DNA from: Zeus faber
Taxonomy: Eukaryota; Chordata; Actinopteri; Zeiformes; Zeidae
DNA length: 64,000 nt
Reading direction: 5' to 3'
Assembly (NCBI GenBank): GCA_960531495.1
Contig: OY482846.1
Location: forward strand, 13,585,986 to 13,649,985
How positions within the stretch are numbered: position 1 is the stretch's first letter; each line of letters opens with the position of its first letter. Of this stretch, positions 10,830-25,122 are shown one piece after another. The notes below the pieces were generated by a model that saw only the letters and a list, made by a program, of their open reading frames with translations, did not search any database and was not told the DNA's origin. Position numbers and translations under genes: made by a program.

Positions 10830-13080
10830 TTCCGGTTAACTCGGTGCAATTGGCCACACAAAGAGCGCAGACAGACCGGGCACGTGTGTGTCTTCACGTC
10901 CCGCTCAAAAATGACAAAAAAAACCCCGAAAAAACACATTTAAATATATAAACGGGCAAAGGGTTATACCTGTCATATCGAAACAGACATAACCTATTTA
11001 TTGTTTTTAAACATTTTTAAATATATTGTCAATGAAATACAACCGCAATGTATACATCATGGCGTATGTGGGAATAGGCATTTAAGGGCATTAATTGGCA
11101 TTAGGATCAAAATGAAAATGGGATGAAATAACCTCACTGATATTTAATTTATTTTATTTTATTTTTTGCATATTTTAAATGCAATGCAATTGTCCCTTAT
11201 TCATTCTATGGGAATGTGCCTGAGCCGTATTTCCACAACCATGTTGGATCGTTTAACAGCAGTGGATGTTTTATAATTATTCTCTCCAGATCATCCCAGA
11301 AATCCCTCCAATTGAAAGTAACGGAAAGTGAGGGGCCTCTCGCCCCTCTCCCCCTTTCCCAGCAGTCACACCCCTCGGAGCTTACTGGCACACCATTGAG
11401 CTGCTGGGGTGTTTTCAGTGGCCACTCAGATCAGATCAGATCAGAAGGGTCAAAGTTTGGACCGGAATCCCCCTCATGATCCAAAGAGATGTTTTCATCA
11501 AAGCATAAACCCTGGACGTGGGAACGAGGTTGAGTTTATTTTTAGAAGTGAGTCTAATGTATGCAAATGAGAAGACATGGCAGATGTAAAACATCCTACT
11601 GTGAAGAATGGCACATGAACATTACCAGCTCGGGTGGAAAGAATTAGGAATTGTCCCACAATGGGGGTTTTTTTAGAGGATGATGAATTTAACAGATTTT
11701 CATCCCGGTGAGTGTAACTATAAAAGTCGTAAATTCATGTGGAGTAAAACAAAAATCCATTCTGTTTTGGGGATGTTTTGTGTTGTATTCATTGTTTGGG
11801 TTTTTTTGCAATATTTTATCTGGTTCATTCCTATTTCACGATGATTCGGAGTCTTAAAATTCCGGCTTGATCAGCAAAACCGAGCGGACGAAAACACTTT
11901 ACCATTGTGCTTCGTCCAAATATCACACTGACAGACCGTCCAACAAACTACTTTGGCCTCAGATGGTCTGTTGAGAAAACATATGGTGTCCTTTTCCACC
12001 CAGTCGCTCCACTCACAATATAGAGCTCAGCTCTGAGAGCTGGCTTTGCAAAATGAGAGCGTCACTGACGCGAAGGGGTGGAGTGTTGCCAGGGCAACCA
12101 GGAATGTTCAACAAAACACTGCGATACAAATGTAGGCTATTTGTCACGTAACGGATTTGATAATCGGTTATATTTGATTAGAGTGATCATCATCAGCATG
12201 TCTTACAATTCAAAAGCATTGTTTTAACCCCCCCCCCCCCCGCCACACACACACACATATAGCTTAATGAAATCCACTATTGTATTAGTGGATACGTGCG
12301 ACGATTGTGTTGTTAATTATCAAGTCATATTTATGATAACTCCAAAAAGTAGGTATTCAATATTATGTATTTTTTTGTATTATAGAATTTTAGTGCACGT
12401 ACCTATGTTGTCCTATTGTAATTAAGCGGTTGTGCGACAAAGATAATGGGATTCCCAAACAACATTCGGAACACGGAAAAGTACACACAACAAACCAGCT
12501 TGCTGCACATCTTTTAGACACACCCAGATTGCACGCAAGACTTCTAACAATGCCTTCGGGGCAAAGTACAGACGTAATAAGCTGTTTGACCTATAAAGGA
12601 CCTGTCAGGACATGAACATTTGACAATCAAATATTTGTCTGAATAATCAATTTTGATTGCTCTCAATATACAACTTTTAGAATTATATAGGGATGAATAA
12701 AATTTGGATTGCATTTCATATTTCTTGAAGAAGGTGATTCAATTTGCATGGTAACAATGGATGTTGTTTTTTCACAAGCAAGTTGGCACAGGTAGTAGTA
12801 GTCTAGTAGTAATTAGTCAGTATATATATAAATGCACTGTATTTCTCCATGTGTATGAATGTATATAAAGTTTGATAAGTGAAATGTTTAGACATATGTA
12901 TTTAAGTTGACATTGATATTCTTTATTCATACTTTTTTTCTGCATTGAGTGACTATTGTCCAAGTTCTATTATCTAAGTTTTCACAGCAACTTTGTGTTG
13001 TCTTACATAACGTCATGGCGCTGTCGGCCATGCTCGGCTTGTGTGTGTTTCCCAGAAAGCTCCGCCCTCCCACAGGATGC
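10830..13080. other. Shared upstream region of the divergent fos pair
   Basis: No coding exon recognised. It holds a (GATCA)n mini-repeat near 11426-11446, a MEF2-like TTATTTTTAG near 11537, an octamer ATGCAAAT near 11561 and a poly-C run at 12229-12241. These are plausible but unproven enhancer motifs for stimulus-induced fos transcription. Confidence 0.4.
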
Positions 13081-13081
13081 A

Positions 13082-13091
13082 CCATATTTGG
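13082..13091 (+). promoter_or_regulatory. Serum response element (CArG box) of fosab
   Basis: CCATATTTGG, a perfect CArG core about 295 bp upstream of the predicted TSS, close to the position of the SRE in mammalian FOS (about -310). It is followed at once by a CRE/AP-1-like ATGACGTGC, mirroring the mammalian SRE plus FAP arrangement. Confidence 0.8.
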
Positions 13092-13325
13092 AAAATGACG
13101 TGCGGGGATCCCGTTTCTGGAACCTTCCATTTCTTCAGCGCGGGGGTTGTCGGGTATGTTGTCAAGCTTATTCTTTAGGTCGGGTAACATTACATCCAAT
13201 AATATATTTTAAAACCCGTCGTTTTCCGATAACACACGGCCGGCACGTGACTAAATCGATCGTTCAGCCTGTGTCTCTGTGACGTTTTGTCGTCACATTT
13301 TCAGGTGAGGTGTGTTTACCCTGGT

Positions 13326-13357
13326 CGACGTCACAGCCCTCGCGCAGGCTATAAAAG
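13326..13357 (+). promoter_or_regulatory. Core promoter of fosab: CRE and TATA box
   Basis: CGACGTCA (13326-13333), a near-perfect CRE, is followed 16 bases on by the TATA box TATAAAAG (13350-13357). The expected TSS is near 13380, leaving a 5' UTR of about 130 nt before the ATG at 13511. CRE just upstream of TATA is the known arrangement in vertebrate FOS promoters. Confidence 0.8.
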
Positions 13358-13510
13358 CCCGGAGAGCGGCGGTAGTTGGCAGGGAAACGATCAGCAACGA
13401 TTAGAGGGAGGTTTTCGAACAGCGATCAGGGGTTTAGCTCACAGACCCACCGAAGGGAACCCAACTCAGCCCAAGTTCAAATCTTACAGAGTTCGGATTT
13501 AAACGGCGCC

Positions 13511-15258
<1,748 letters not shown>

Positions 15259-15754
15259 GAACTCTAGAAAAACACTTCCCATCGCGCATATGAACCTGAT
15301 GTATGAGGTGCATGTGCAGATCACAGGGCTATGGAATAGATGTGTACCACCACGAAGCAAATTATCCATGATTTTATTTGCTTTTTATTGACACTTGCCT
15401 ATTTCAATTATGTAGCAAGTCAAAGCATGTTTTATTTTACACCACCTTATAGGTTTTGAGGTTACAAATAGTTAATAATACTTGATTTAATGGTGCTAGA
15501 GAGTTTGATGTAGTGTTGCTGTGTGTTCGAAGCAATACTGTAGTTATTTTGAGTATCCGGTTTATTTATCTGGTTGGTGGAATGTGAGAGTATTGTATAA
15601 TATCGGTGCCGTTTAAAACTTATATGCTTTGTCAAACTACAGTCTGAGTGGTCTTGGTACAAGTTTTCTGTGAAAACACTTTAATTTATGAATTTTCAGT
15701 TTATTTTTTTACAAAGACTAATAATCCGTAAATATTTGAATGTTTTGACATGTA

Positions 15755-15760
15755 AATAAA
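15755..15760 (+). terminator. PolyA signal of fosab
   Basis: AATAAA about 500 nt past the stop codon, in an AU-rich 3' UTR with ATTTA-type motifs (for example TTTATTTATC near 15560). This fits an unstable immediate-early mRNA. Confidence 0.75.
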
Positions 15761-16009
15761 AAATATATCAATATTTAAATTCGATGAGGTGTTGGGCAAG
15801 TTTCTTTCCGTCTCACACGCTCGAATGCTCTTTTGTTTTTCGTTGCAAATGTCAATGCTTCACCCAGTGTGGACCGTAATTGAAATCGTATTCAAGAGGC
15901 AATTAAAAGGGGGTCTAAATTTAGACTTCATTAAAAGGCAGGCTAGCGGTCCCCTTCTCCGCACCTCCACCCGCTCTGTTTACTGTTCCGTCTGTTGCCA
16001 AGGTAAACC

Positions 16010-16280
16010 GTACGTCAGGGCTCTGACGTCGGCGCGTTCTTTTCCATTTCTGTTTATCTACGACGCTGGCGCCTTGACGTAAAACTTCCGGGACCAAATA
16101 TAGATTTTTTTTTTTTTTTTTCCCGCAACATTTCAGCTGCGACGACTGCGGCTCCGTGTCGTGCACAGCGCAAGGATTGATCGACGGCTTCCTCCGTATC
16201 GATCGTTGCGGGCGGCGCTCAGATCATTTGAATCGCTCGTTCAGAAATAATGGGAGACATGTCGGTGCAGGACTGCATGG
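16010..16280 (+). promoter_or_regulatory. CRE-rich promoter-like element with possible short first exon
   Basis: Three CRE half sites lie within 70 bases (ACGTCA at 16012, TGACGTC at 16024, TGACGTA at 16075). An ETS-like CTTCCGGG and a CArG-like CCAAATATAG (16094-16103) follow. An ATG at 16250 opens a short frame (MGDMSVQDCM) that reaches a good donor, CATGG|GTAACT, at 16280/16281. No known protein starts this way in my memory. It may be an orphan promoter, a lncRNA start, or an activity-regulated enhancer downstream of fosab. Confidence 0.35.
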
Positions 16281-17534
16281 GTAACTTGACGGGAGTCGCA
16301 GGAGTACCCATTTGGAAAGTGTATTTGTTTTTCTCCGATCGGCTTCGCTTTGTCGAGTCGGAAAACATTAATTAGGCATATTTAATATGTTACACGACAT
16401 CACATGACATCACATAATGTGGGCATGCATATCATATGAACATGCATATCCTAAGTCGAGTGGTGTTGTGAAATGTACTGATTAAATTCATCGTTACAAA
16501 TCGAATTATTCAGATAAATAATATATAATTTATATATAATACAATATATTAAGCTGTTGAGCTTGCAGGTGTGGCTTCTCGTTTGCAGAATATCGACTTT
16601 GAATATATTTACGGATAGATCGGGTTATCTAGAATAAAGATCTGAAAAAACAAACTATGATGGATGGAGTTTCCTCATGAGTGCATTAGTTTAGGTGGAC
16701 ATTAAGGTTTGCACTAAAAAAAATGCATATAGCAGTGACCCAAAACATTTAATGTAATATGTCCTCATTTTTCTCAGTGGCTCTATACACCATGCATGGA
16801 AGTTTACCCTCATACTAATGTCCACATTCTCACTGTTTCAACACTTCAAGTGCAGACGCACCCCTTTTGGCAACGGAACAGAAGTCCTAACAGCTTTAAC
16901 GATACTCCCTTTTGGATGAATATCAACTGCATAATGAACACGTTGGGGGGGATTCATGGTTGGTTCATTCCAAAGGGTTAAAACAAAACAGTTCCACACT
17001 AAACATGCTTGTGTTTGAAGCAGGTACATCTTTCTGTTTGTATAGTGGGGTTTTTTTCTTGAGCAGAGCAGCACTATTTCATAACCACCAAATTATTTTT
17101 ACCTGTCTGGGTCCTTGCACTAAGGGAGAGATCCTTTTTCCTCAACGTAGCTTCTATTTGCAATCACGCAAGCATCTAATAACCCTCTCTATTAATACAT
17201 CCCTGCCGACCCCTGGGAGATGGAGCGGCAGCCGAAATAGCAGGTGCCCATCGCTTCTTTTAACATCAGCATCAACAGCAGTAAAATTAGAACACTATGA
17301 CGCCAATCTGCGTCGGTGCTGCAACCATGGGATGAAGCAAGTGGCGTATGCCTGAGCGAAAGAGAGGAGACGACTGAGAGGAGGGGGAGGGAGAGGGAGA
17401 CTGGGCAGGAGGTAAGGGCTATGAAGCTGCGAGGAAAGGAAGGAGGGAGCTAGAGAACCCTGGCTCCACACCTCTGGGCTCTCTTGAGGGACGAGTGGAA
17501 TTCTTAAGGAATCTACACCTCATTGTGTGTCAAT

Positions 17535-17581
17535 CAAGCTGTGATTTCACCATGTCTTACACATGGTGAAATCACAGCTTG
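17535..17581. repeat. Perfect 21-bp inverted repeat with 5-base loop
   Basis: Arms 17535-17555 and 17561-17581 are exact reverse complements around the loop CTTAC. It would form a long hairpin or cruciform. It adjoins repeat-like DNA on the right (17640-18440) and may be a transposon end. Confidence 0.9.
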
Positions 17582-17738
17582 CAACCCACACCAAGTGCCG
17601 TGGTGGAAATGAACAAAGTACAATTACTGTTCCAGCTGAGACTAGTGAACCCAAGCACAAGACACAGACAGGAATAGTGGTAAATATGAACAGGGATTTA
17701 CTGAAGGGAACAAGAGGGTAAGACGATGGCAAGCACAG

Positions 17739-17802
17739 CAGGTCGGGCAGGCAGGGCAGGTAGGTAGATAGGTCAGGCAGGGAAGGTCGGGCAGGCAGGG
17801 AA
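17739..17802. repeat. GGCAGG/GGTAGG-type minisatellite
   Basis: Degenerate tandem GGCAGG, GGTAGG and GGTCGG units inside a stretch (about 17590-18440) that reads like a dispersed fish repeat. I could not assign it to a family. Confidence 0.6.
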
Positions 17803-18444
17803 CCGGAGGGTTGGTGACTGGGACAACAGGGAAATATAACAATAAGTAGCAGAAATCCAACACTGAAACTTGTCGGGCTATGAATAAGCCCAGAGCGACC
17901 GGGCGGAAGACTAACCTAGTAATTCCAGCAATGATCTGGCGATGAGTTGGTGTAAAGCCAGGGTTGATATTCTGCTTGGTGATGAACTTATGGACCACAG
18001 GTGAGTAGGCAGAGCAGATGAGGTAAATTTTGTCGTTAGGGGAGAGCCGGAGAATGCAGCCATGCCCACCACACACACCCACCTTTGGGGGAAGTCAGGA
18101 TCAGGATATGCATGAGCACTTCCCTGCAGAAAAAAAAAGGAACAGTCATATAAAGTCCATAAATTAGTAGAGAATTGATTTTTGGTGTGTGTTGAAGATC
18201 GTTCCAAGAAGCTGGGCCCTTAAAACAAGAGGCTGACTTTCCGAGTTCAGACCGTGCTCCTGGGAACTTAAGCATACGGTAAACCTGTCAGTTAGATAGG
18301 GTCCATAGTTCCAATCCAGCATCATTGCAATATAAGATGGTAATTTTTCCTGAAATGGTCTTAAACAGATACCATTGTTTATTATGCCTCTCCGTCAGAG
18401 AAGACCAACCCACTTTATCGCACAGGATGCAATGGTAAGTACCA

Positions 18445-19640
18445 TATCTATCACCTGTAATACATCTGAGGGCAGAAAGATGAAACCGTGTCTAAAGGTT
18501 TAAGAATAGAATGAGCAGCACTTCTATGAATTACATGGTATCCATAAACCACACTAGTGCACACACCATAAACCGTGTTTATCGAAGGCAAGGCAAATCT
18601 CATTGTCATTCTTGAGTCACCATATTTAATATCCAGGATACTGAATATGACAAGTTTTACTTTCAATACTTGAAACATTTAACAGCAAGTACTGATATGC
18701 TTTTACTAAAATAGAAATGTCAATGCGATATTTTCAATATTGTTTGAGTAATTTTGTATCATGATATTTGTACTTTTACTAAAGCAAAAGGTCTGGGTTC
18801 TTCTTCCACCACTAGCCATTTATCTGAAGGTTAATCCTGTATAAATGCCTTTACAGTCTTAATAGTTCACATAATTGTTCCCACTGTCGAACTTGCAGGA
18901 TTCTGAAAGTCTAATTGTCCTTAACATGAAGTTGAATAGTGGAGAAGCCTGCTTTTTTGCATTCTCCAAATTAAATCCTTTTTGAATCATGTCAGCAATT
19001 GCACAAAGGGTGTGGTAACACACGTGCGTCACTGTGCTTTCTCTTTTTGGGAAGTGTTGCACTCTGCAAAGCCTGACCTGGTTACTGACGCAAAGGACTG
19101 AGACCCTTTTATTACTTTTATTCTTTAGGTTTAATAGCTCCGTTCTAAGCGGTTTGTGCCATGCTATTCTGAGGACATCTGACGAGGGAAGCTACAATAC
19201 GAGAGGGATTTCTCTCTGCAGTAATTACTGTTCACTTAGTGACAGACTCCCTGTCTTGTCTCGGGGGATGGCAGCAGCCATATTTCCCTGGAAACTGGGC
19301 TGCGCCATCCTATGTAATTGGGTAATCCCTGAACTGCTGACAGAAAAATAATAGCTTTAGGGGTTTCCAAATACCCCAACCAACTGCAGGTGTGATATTC
19401 CTGTTGTTGTTGTTTTTTAAAGCCAGGTTTGCTATTCATATACAGAGAGGTGATTTAATTCTAATTGTTTTTGTTTTTTTTAAGGACTGAGAATAGCAAT
19501 CGCCAATGAATTAACGAAGAACATTTACCAGGTTAACGTTTAATTGAGAAGGAAGGCTTATGACCTTTACACATCAAAGCAGACGTATATTCTGGAAATA
19601 AAGTGTGATTATCTCCCAGAATCACTTTGCTTTGTTCCAG
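18445..19640. other. Intergenic DNA without recognised genes
   Basis: AT-rich sequence between fosab and tmed10 with only short reading frames, none resembling a known protein. No clear promoter or RNA gene was seen. Confidence 0.4.
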
Positions 19641-19655
19641 CAACAGCCTTCAGCT

Positions 19656-20515
19656 CAGGGGTCTCAAACTACAGGCCCGGGGGCCACGCCTGGCCCGCGA
19701 GACAATTTAATGTGGCCCGCTACATGGTGATTGTGAGGGACCAAACAACTATGGAGGTAAAATGTGGCAAAAAATTAGGAATTATTTACCAAAAAAATAT
19801 AATCAATTTAGGAGGGTTTGCGAAACAAGTGCAGGAGGAAACTTAACAAAATTAACTAAAGTATGATAAAACTAAAAATGAGGTCAAGAGACCTTAAACA
19901 GGAGTCAACATAAAGACAACAGGTCTGTTTGGACATACCAGACAGACCTGACCAAATGAAACAGGGGGGAACATACACACAGACCAAACTAAAAAGACAC
20001 AAGAGGGGTGAAAGAAATATCAGAAACCAAAATGATTCACTTGAAATATAATTAAACAAGGGACTAAATAAAACAAGTGCACATGTTTAAATAACTGCAG
20101 AATAAATACAAAAAAAACACCCATCTATAAAAAATATATTATTAAAGGAAATACAAAATAAACCATCCCCCCCGATGAAGTTGAACTAGAGGGACTTTGT
20201 ATGTGCACCATGAATGCAGGGTGTAAAAAGATCCTTTTTAAACAAACATAAACATAGGGAAAATAAAAGCCGGTTAAAACAAACTGTGTGTGCGTGGGAG
20301 CGTCCATGACAGTGATACTGATAAATCTGTTAATGATTTCTAAATATAAAACAGAATTAAATAGATTGTAAGAGAGCTATTTCTAAAAGTATAACAGGAC
20401 AATTGACTAATGTGCGGGAGAACAAAACAAAAACAAAAAAACAAGCAGGGCGGTTTTCCCTTGAACTTCAATACTGCCCCCCGAGAAGAAGACAACCTGG
20501 AGTTTGAGACCACTG
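19656..20515. mobile_element. Non-autonomous hAT-like element, 860 bp
   Basis: The 5' end CAGGGGTCTCAAACTACAG and the 3' end CTGGAGTTTGAGACCACTG form 19-bp terminal inverted repeats with two mismatches. The flanking 8-mers CTTCAGCT (19648-19655) and CTTCTGCT (20516-20523) match at 7 of 8 positions, the 8-bp duplication expected of hAT elements. The interior has no transposase and contains a GGCCCGC-rich left end seen in hAT-type MITEs. Confidence 0.85.
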
Positions 20516-21142
20516 CTTCTGCTTGTATAAGAGCACACGTTCACATATAAATTCAGATTTATTCCAGGAAACAGACAATTATTAACCTACCATTTGTTTA
20601 TTGACCACTTTGGGGAGAGTACACATCTATCAGGACCCTATTACACAACCGTCTGCGGGACGGTGTGATGGAGCTAACTGTGAATTGAGTGAGGCCTATG
20701 AATAACTCTCTATCACTGAGTTTGCTTTGCATTATCAAAATTATTTAAATGCATTATCATTATTAAAATACAAAAACATGTGTTCCCTGCCCTGTCCCCT
20801 TGTACTAAATGTGAGGTCAGCGTGACGTAGCAGCTTCAGAGGCACATAATAATCGAAAACAACCCCCCCGTACCCAGTCTGAACACACTGTGGAAAGTAG
20901 GGGGAAAGCATCAGTTTTGTTTTTCCATTGACCGATACACAGCATTTATACAGATGTACACGGATAATGTAAAAGCGATTCAGCTTTATTTGTATTTGAG
21001 TAGAATGTGAGAGAAGAGAAGATAAAGAGACTCTATTAATCCCCAAAGGGAAATTTCAGTGTTGCAGCAGCAATGACACATACATGACAAAACACACATA
21101 ATGTACATAATGTTTTTTTAATCAATTACTATATACACACAC

Positions 21143-21290
<148 letters not shown>

Positions 21291-21513
21291 GTCATTTTTA
21301 TTTAAAACAATTTCTATATTGGATTGGCCTCTGGGATGTTGTGATGCTACTGTCGCGGTGCAGTTCGCCTCCGCGCCAGCAGGTGGGAGCGGCGGCGGAC
21401 GGCGCCAGGGGGGTCCGAGGCTTCGCCGCTCCAGGAAGTGCAGTATGTGGCCCAGCGCTCCGCCTCCGCCAGCTGTCCGGCTCTGGCTCTGGCTCGGTCC
21501 GAGGGTGGAAGCC

Positions 21514-22447
21514 ATGGCTCGACTCGCCGCTCTGCTGCTCTTACCGGTGCTCATCGAATCGGTCTTTTCCATTTCCTTCTTCCTACCGGTCAACTCGCGG
21601 AAGTGTTTGCGGGAAGAGATCCACAAAGATGTGCTCGTCACCGGGGAGTATGAGATCGGCGAGCAGCCCAACACGAAAACCAACCTGAAGGTGAGCACTG
21701 AGCTGCTAGCGGTGGGTTAGCTTAGCCGGAGCTAGTTGTGGGAGAAGGCCGCAGTGGCTCCGGTGTGCTGTCCGCGCTGGCTCGGGCCATCTTGGAGTGA
21801 GCGGGGCCATGCGAAGATGAAAATGTCCGTTATTCGTGTTGAAGTGATTCCAAACCGACGACATCCGAGCGGGACCATTGCCATCCGTCTGGCAGAATCC
21901 CCGCTAGCTGTGTTAGCTTAGCTAGGCCAGGACCGCCTTCCTGGTTGTAGCGTCCGGGCTGGCTGCTGCGCTCAGACTGGATGTTACACGTCAGTCTTAT
22001 CCTCCATTCAGATGTAAGGTGCCGGCGAGCTAGCTAGCACGTTAGCCTCACGGGCTACATTTAAACTCGTCTTCCTTCATCTACATTATATTAGTAAACA
22101 CACATTTATGTTTTCCGCCTATTCCATGCTCACATATATCAATATTTAACAACCGATCTCAGGAGGTTTAACGTGATTCCGGGCCCAGACCTTAACAGAT
22201 GTCAAGTACATATAGATTTAAGATACCTTTTGTCACATATATCATGCAAGTACGGTGCAATTAAACGATAAAAGGGCAATTCCGAAGGCTGTGCAAAAGT
22301 CGGAAGAATAAAAATAAAGTCGATAATGCACCAGAAAAGTATATACAAGAAGCAAAAATATATGTATGATTATGTGTGTACTATGTCATCACAGTGTACA
22401 GTGAGGTTTGGGATAAATACTCTTTTTACACAATGATACGGGAATAT

Positions 22448-22487
<40 letters not shown>

Positions 22488-25035
22488 GGTTATATATTGA
22501 TTGTACATTTTTCCTTAATGTTCAGATAAACTGAGTGACTAGTTGGATTATTGTCCAGGAATCACATGTGGGGCCATGTCACAGTCTCTAATCCTTATGG
22601 CCTGGATGAAAGAGCTCTTTCTGATGTAACAATGCGTTATCCAATGTAACCCCCAGTATGAATATTTAGCCCCTGCGTTTGGCCAGGCATGATAATGTTT
22701 TAACAGGTAACTTTTTTTTTTAACTTCTTTCAGATCACAGATTCCTCCAGCCACACTCTATACTCCAAGGAAGATGCAACGAAAGGGAAGTTTGCATTTA
22801 CTACTGAAGACTATGACATGTTCGAGGTGTGCTTCGAGAGCAAGTCACCCATGGGTGAGTGCATCTTACCCTCCCCAGCCATTTCACAGTTGAAAAAATT
22901 TAGAAGTAGGGTGGTAACGGTATGACATTTTACAGACGATATCTACCAAAATACTGCGTTATACAGTATCCCCCCCACCCCTTTGTTTTCTGTATATTCA
23001 ATTAATAAGTAGTTGATATTGAGAAAGAAAAACACATGGTACAGCCTCTGACGCGGCGCAGCACAGGTGGGTGTTTGTCGGGGCTCTTAAATTCACAGGA
23101 GAGGACAAATAACAGACATATATATCAAAATCTGACTTAATTGCAAAATTTCAGATGTGAACTTTAGTTTTCCTCACCTTATGTTGCTGCAGTGCGGTAG
23201 CAGACGGCCAAATGTTGTAATAATACACCCGTAACGCAGTTCTGACGCTGATTTGCAACATAGTGATACTGCTTTATGCCGATATTTTACGACACAGTGC
23301 TTTAGGTTACTTGCACATGCATGGGAGCAAGTGTAAATAAAGATGGGGGAACGCAGCGCTTGGGTAAATTACTCACTGGATGGATTATTACAACATTTGA
23401 CCACATAAGGTGATGATGAATTAAAGTTTACATTCAAATTTTTGCAACATCAATTTAAACTCTGGCTATGGTATTACAGGAAAAGGCTTACAGCTCAGAA
23501 CCGTGGTTGCTTGATACTACAGTTACATCCCTAACTTGAAGTCACATTTCAATCATTTATGGTTTCTTCATATGGTCGATCCATTTTTCTCTACTATCTA
23601 CATGGAAATACCTGCTTTATTTGATTAATGCCCTCCATACTTTCCCCTAGATCTGGGTTTGACTATAAAATGGATATTTGTGTCAGTGCTAACAAGTAGG
23701 ACAAGACCACCAAATAGAAAAAAAATAAAACAAGTCATCTCATTGAGTCATTGAAGTACTTTGTATAGATGCTTGTAGGTGCCCTCAAACCAGTCTGCGT
23801 ACTATGCCACTGAGAATTTAAAATGGCAGGAACAACAAACCAAGTCGAGCATCTTAAAAAGCAACATCCTTAAAGATTAAGTGTTCAGCGGGTGTCTTGA
23901 GTTTCAATTCATCTTAAAATAACATTCACAACTAGCGCTGTAATGTGTCCTGAAATACATGCTGCCATAATTTTTGTATGAAGCAGATTGTATTGGTGTG
24001 TGGTTAACTATGTGGCATACAATTTTTGCGATGGCTAAATTACCTCATTTCTTTATGGTAATTGTGTTTCTGAATACACTACTATCAAGTGTTTTACTAA
24101 ATTAAAATTTTATTTTCCATTAATGTAAGTATCATATCTTTACTATTATATATTTAAAAGCTGTGGAATGTCATTGTTCCAGGTTACGTAATTTCCGTCC
24201 AAGTGTTATTTTAATATAGATGTTTGCTGAAGTACTTCTCTCACTGGATATTTAGAGATTTGTGGAATTTCTGCTATCGTAATATTCTTGGGAGAGATTC
24301 TGGTCAAATATTTTGTGTTTATTGAGCTTAAAAGTAATTGATAGGCTATACAAAGAATGAATTAATGAAGGTATGTAGATTTATACAATTTCATTTTTTA
24401 TGCTATTTTTAAAATAAATATTAAGAATATTACGACTTGAAATCAAATAATTCCCGTTCGTTAACAATAAGTAACAAGTGCAGCTGCTTAAATTAACATT
24501 TCACTTTTTTCACATCTCACATTTTGATGAAATCAAAAGCAAATAAAATATGACAACTAGGTCTAAATAAATAAAGTTTGTGGTGGCCGTCTTCGTTGGG
24601 ATGTCTCGTCTGCATATTTTACAACACAGTGGATATTTACCATCTGCTTCGGGTCGGAACTGAAATATCCAAAACAACGATGGATGTATGTGTCCCTGTT
24701 GTCAACGATACATCATCTTTCTGCTTCTCCGAGTTTTAGACGCTGTACTCTGTTTCTGCTCCCTGTGTACTGTGTTTACAAGCGCAACCTGCGGGCGGGG
24801 CTTATTTCTATATCTACAAACGTGATTGGTTAGAGGTGAAAGGTCAGCTTTAGATCATCCAAACTGATTGGCTTTCCTTTGCAATTTGACGAATGCAGCA
24901 ATGAACAGATCTGTAGATTTTATTTATCTAAATTATGTTTTATTTTATTTTGACATAGAGGGGAAAATATATTGTTTTATCACCAAGCACTGATTTAAAT
25001 ATGTCGGACTTCAACAGATAATTGAAATTCTATTT

Positions 25036-25122
<87 letters not shown>

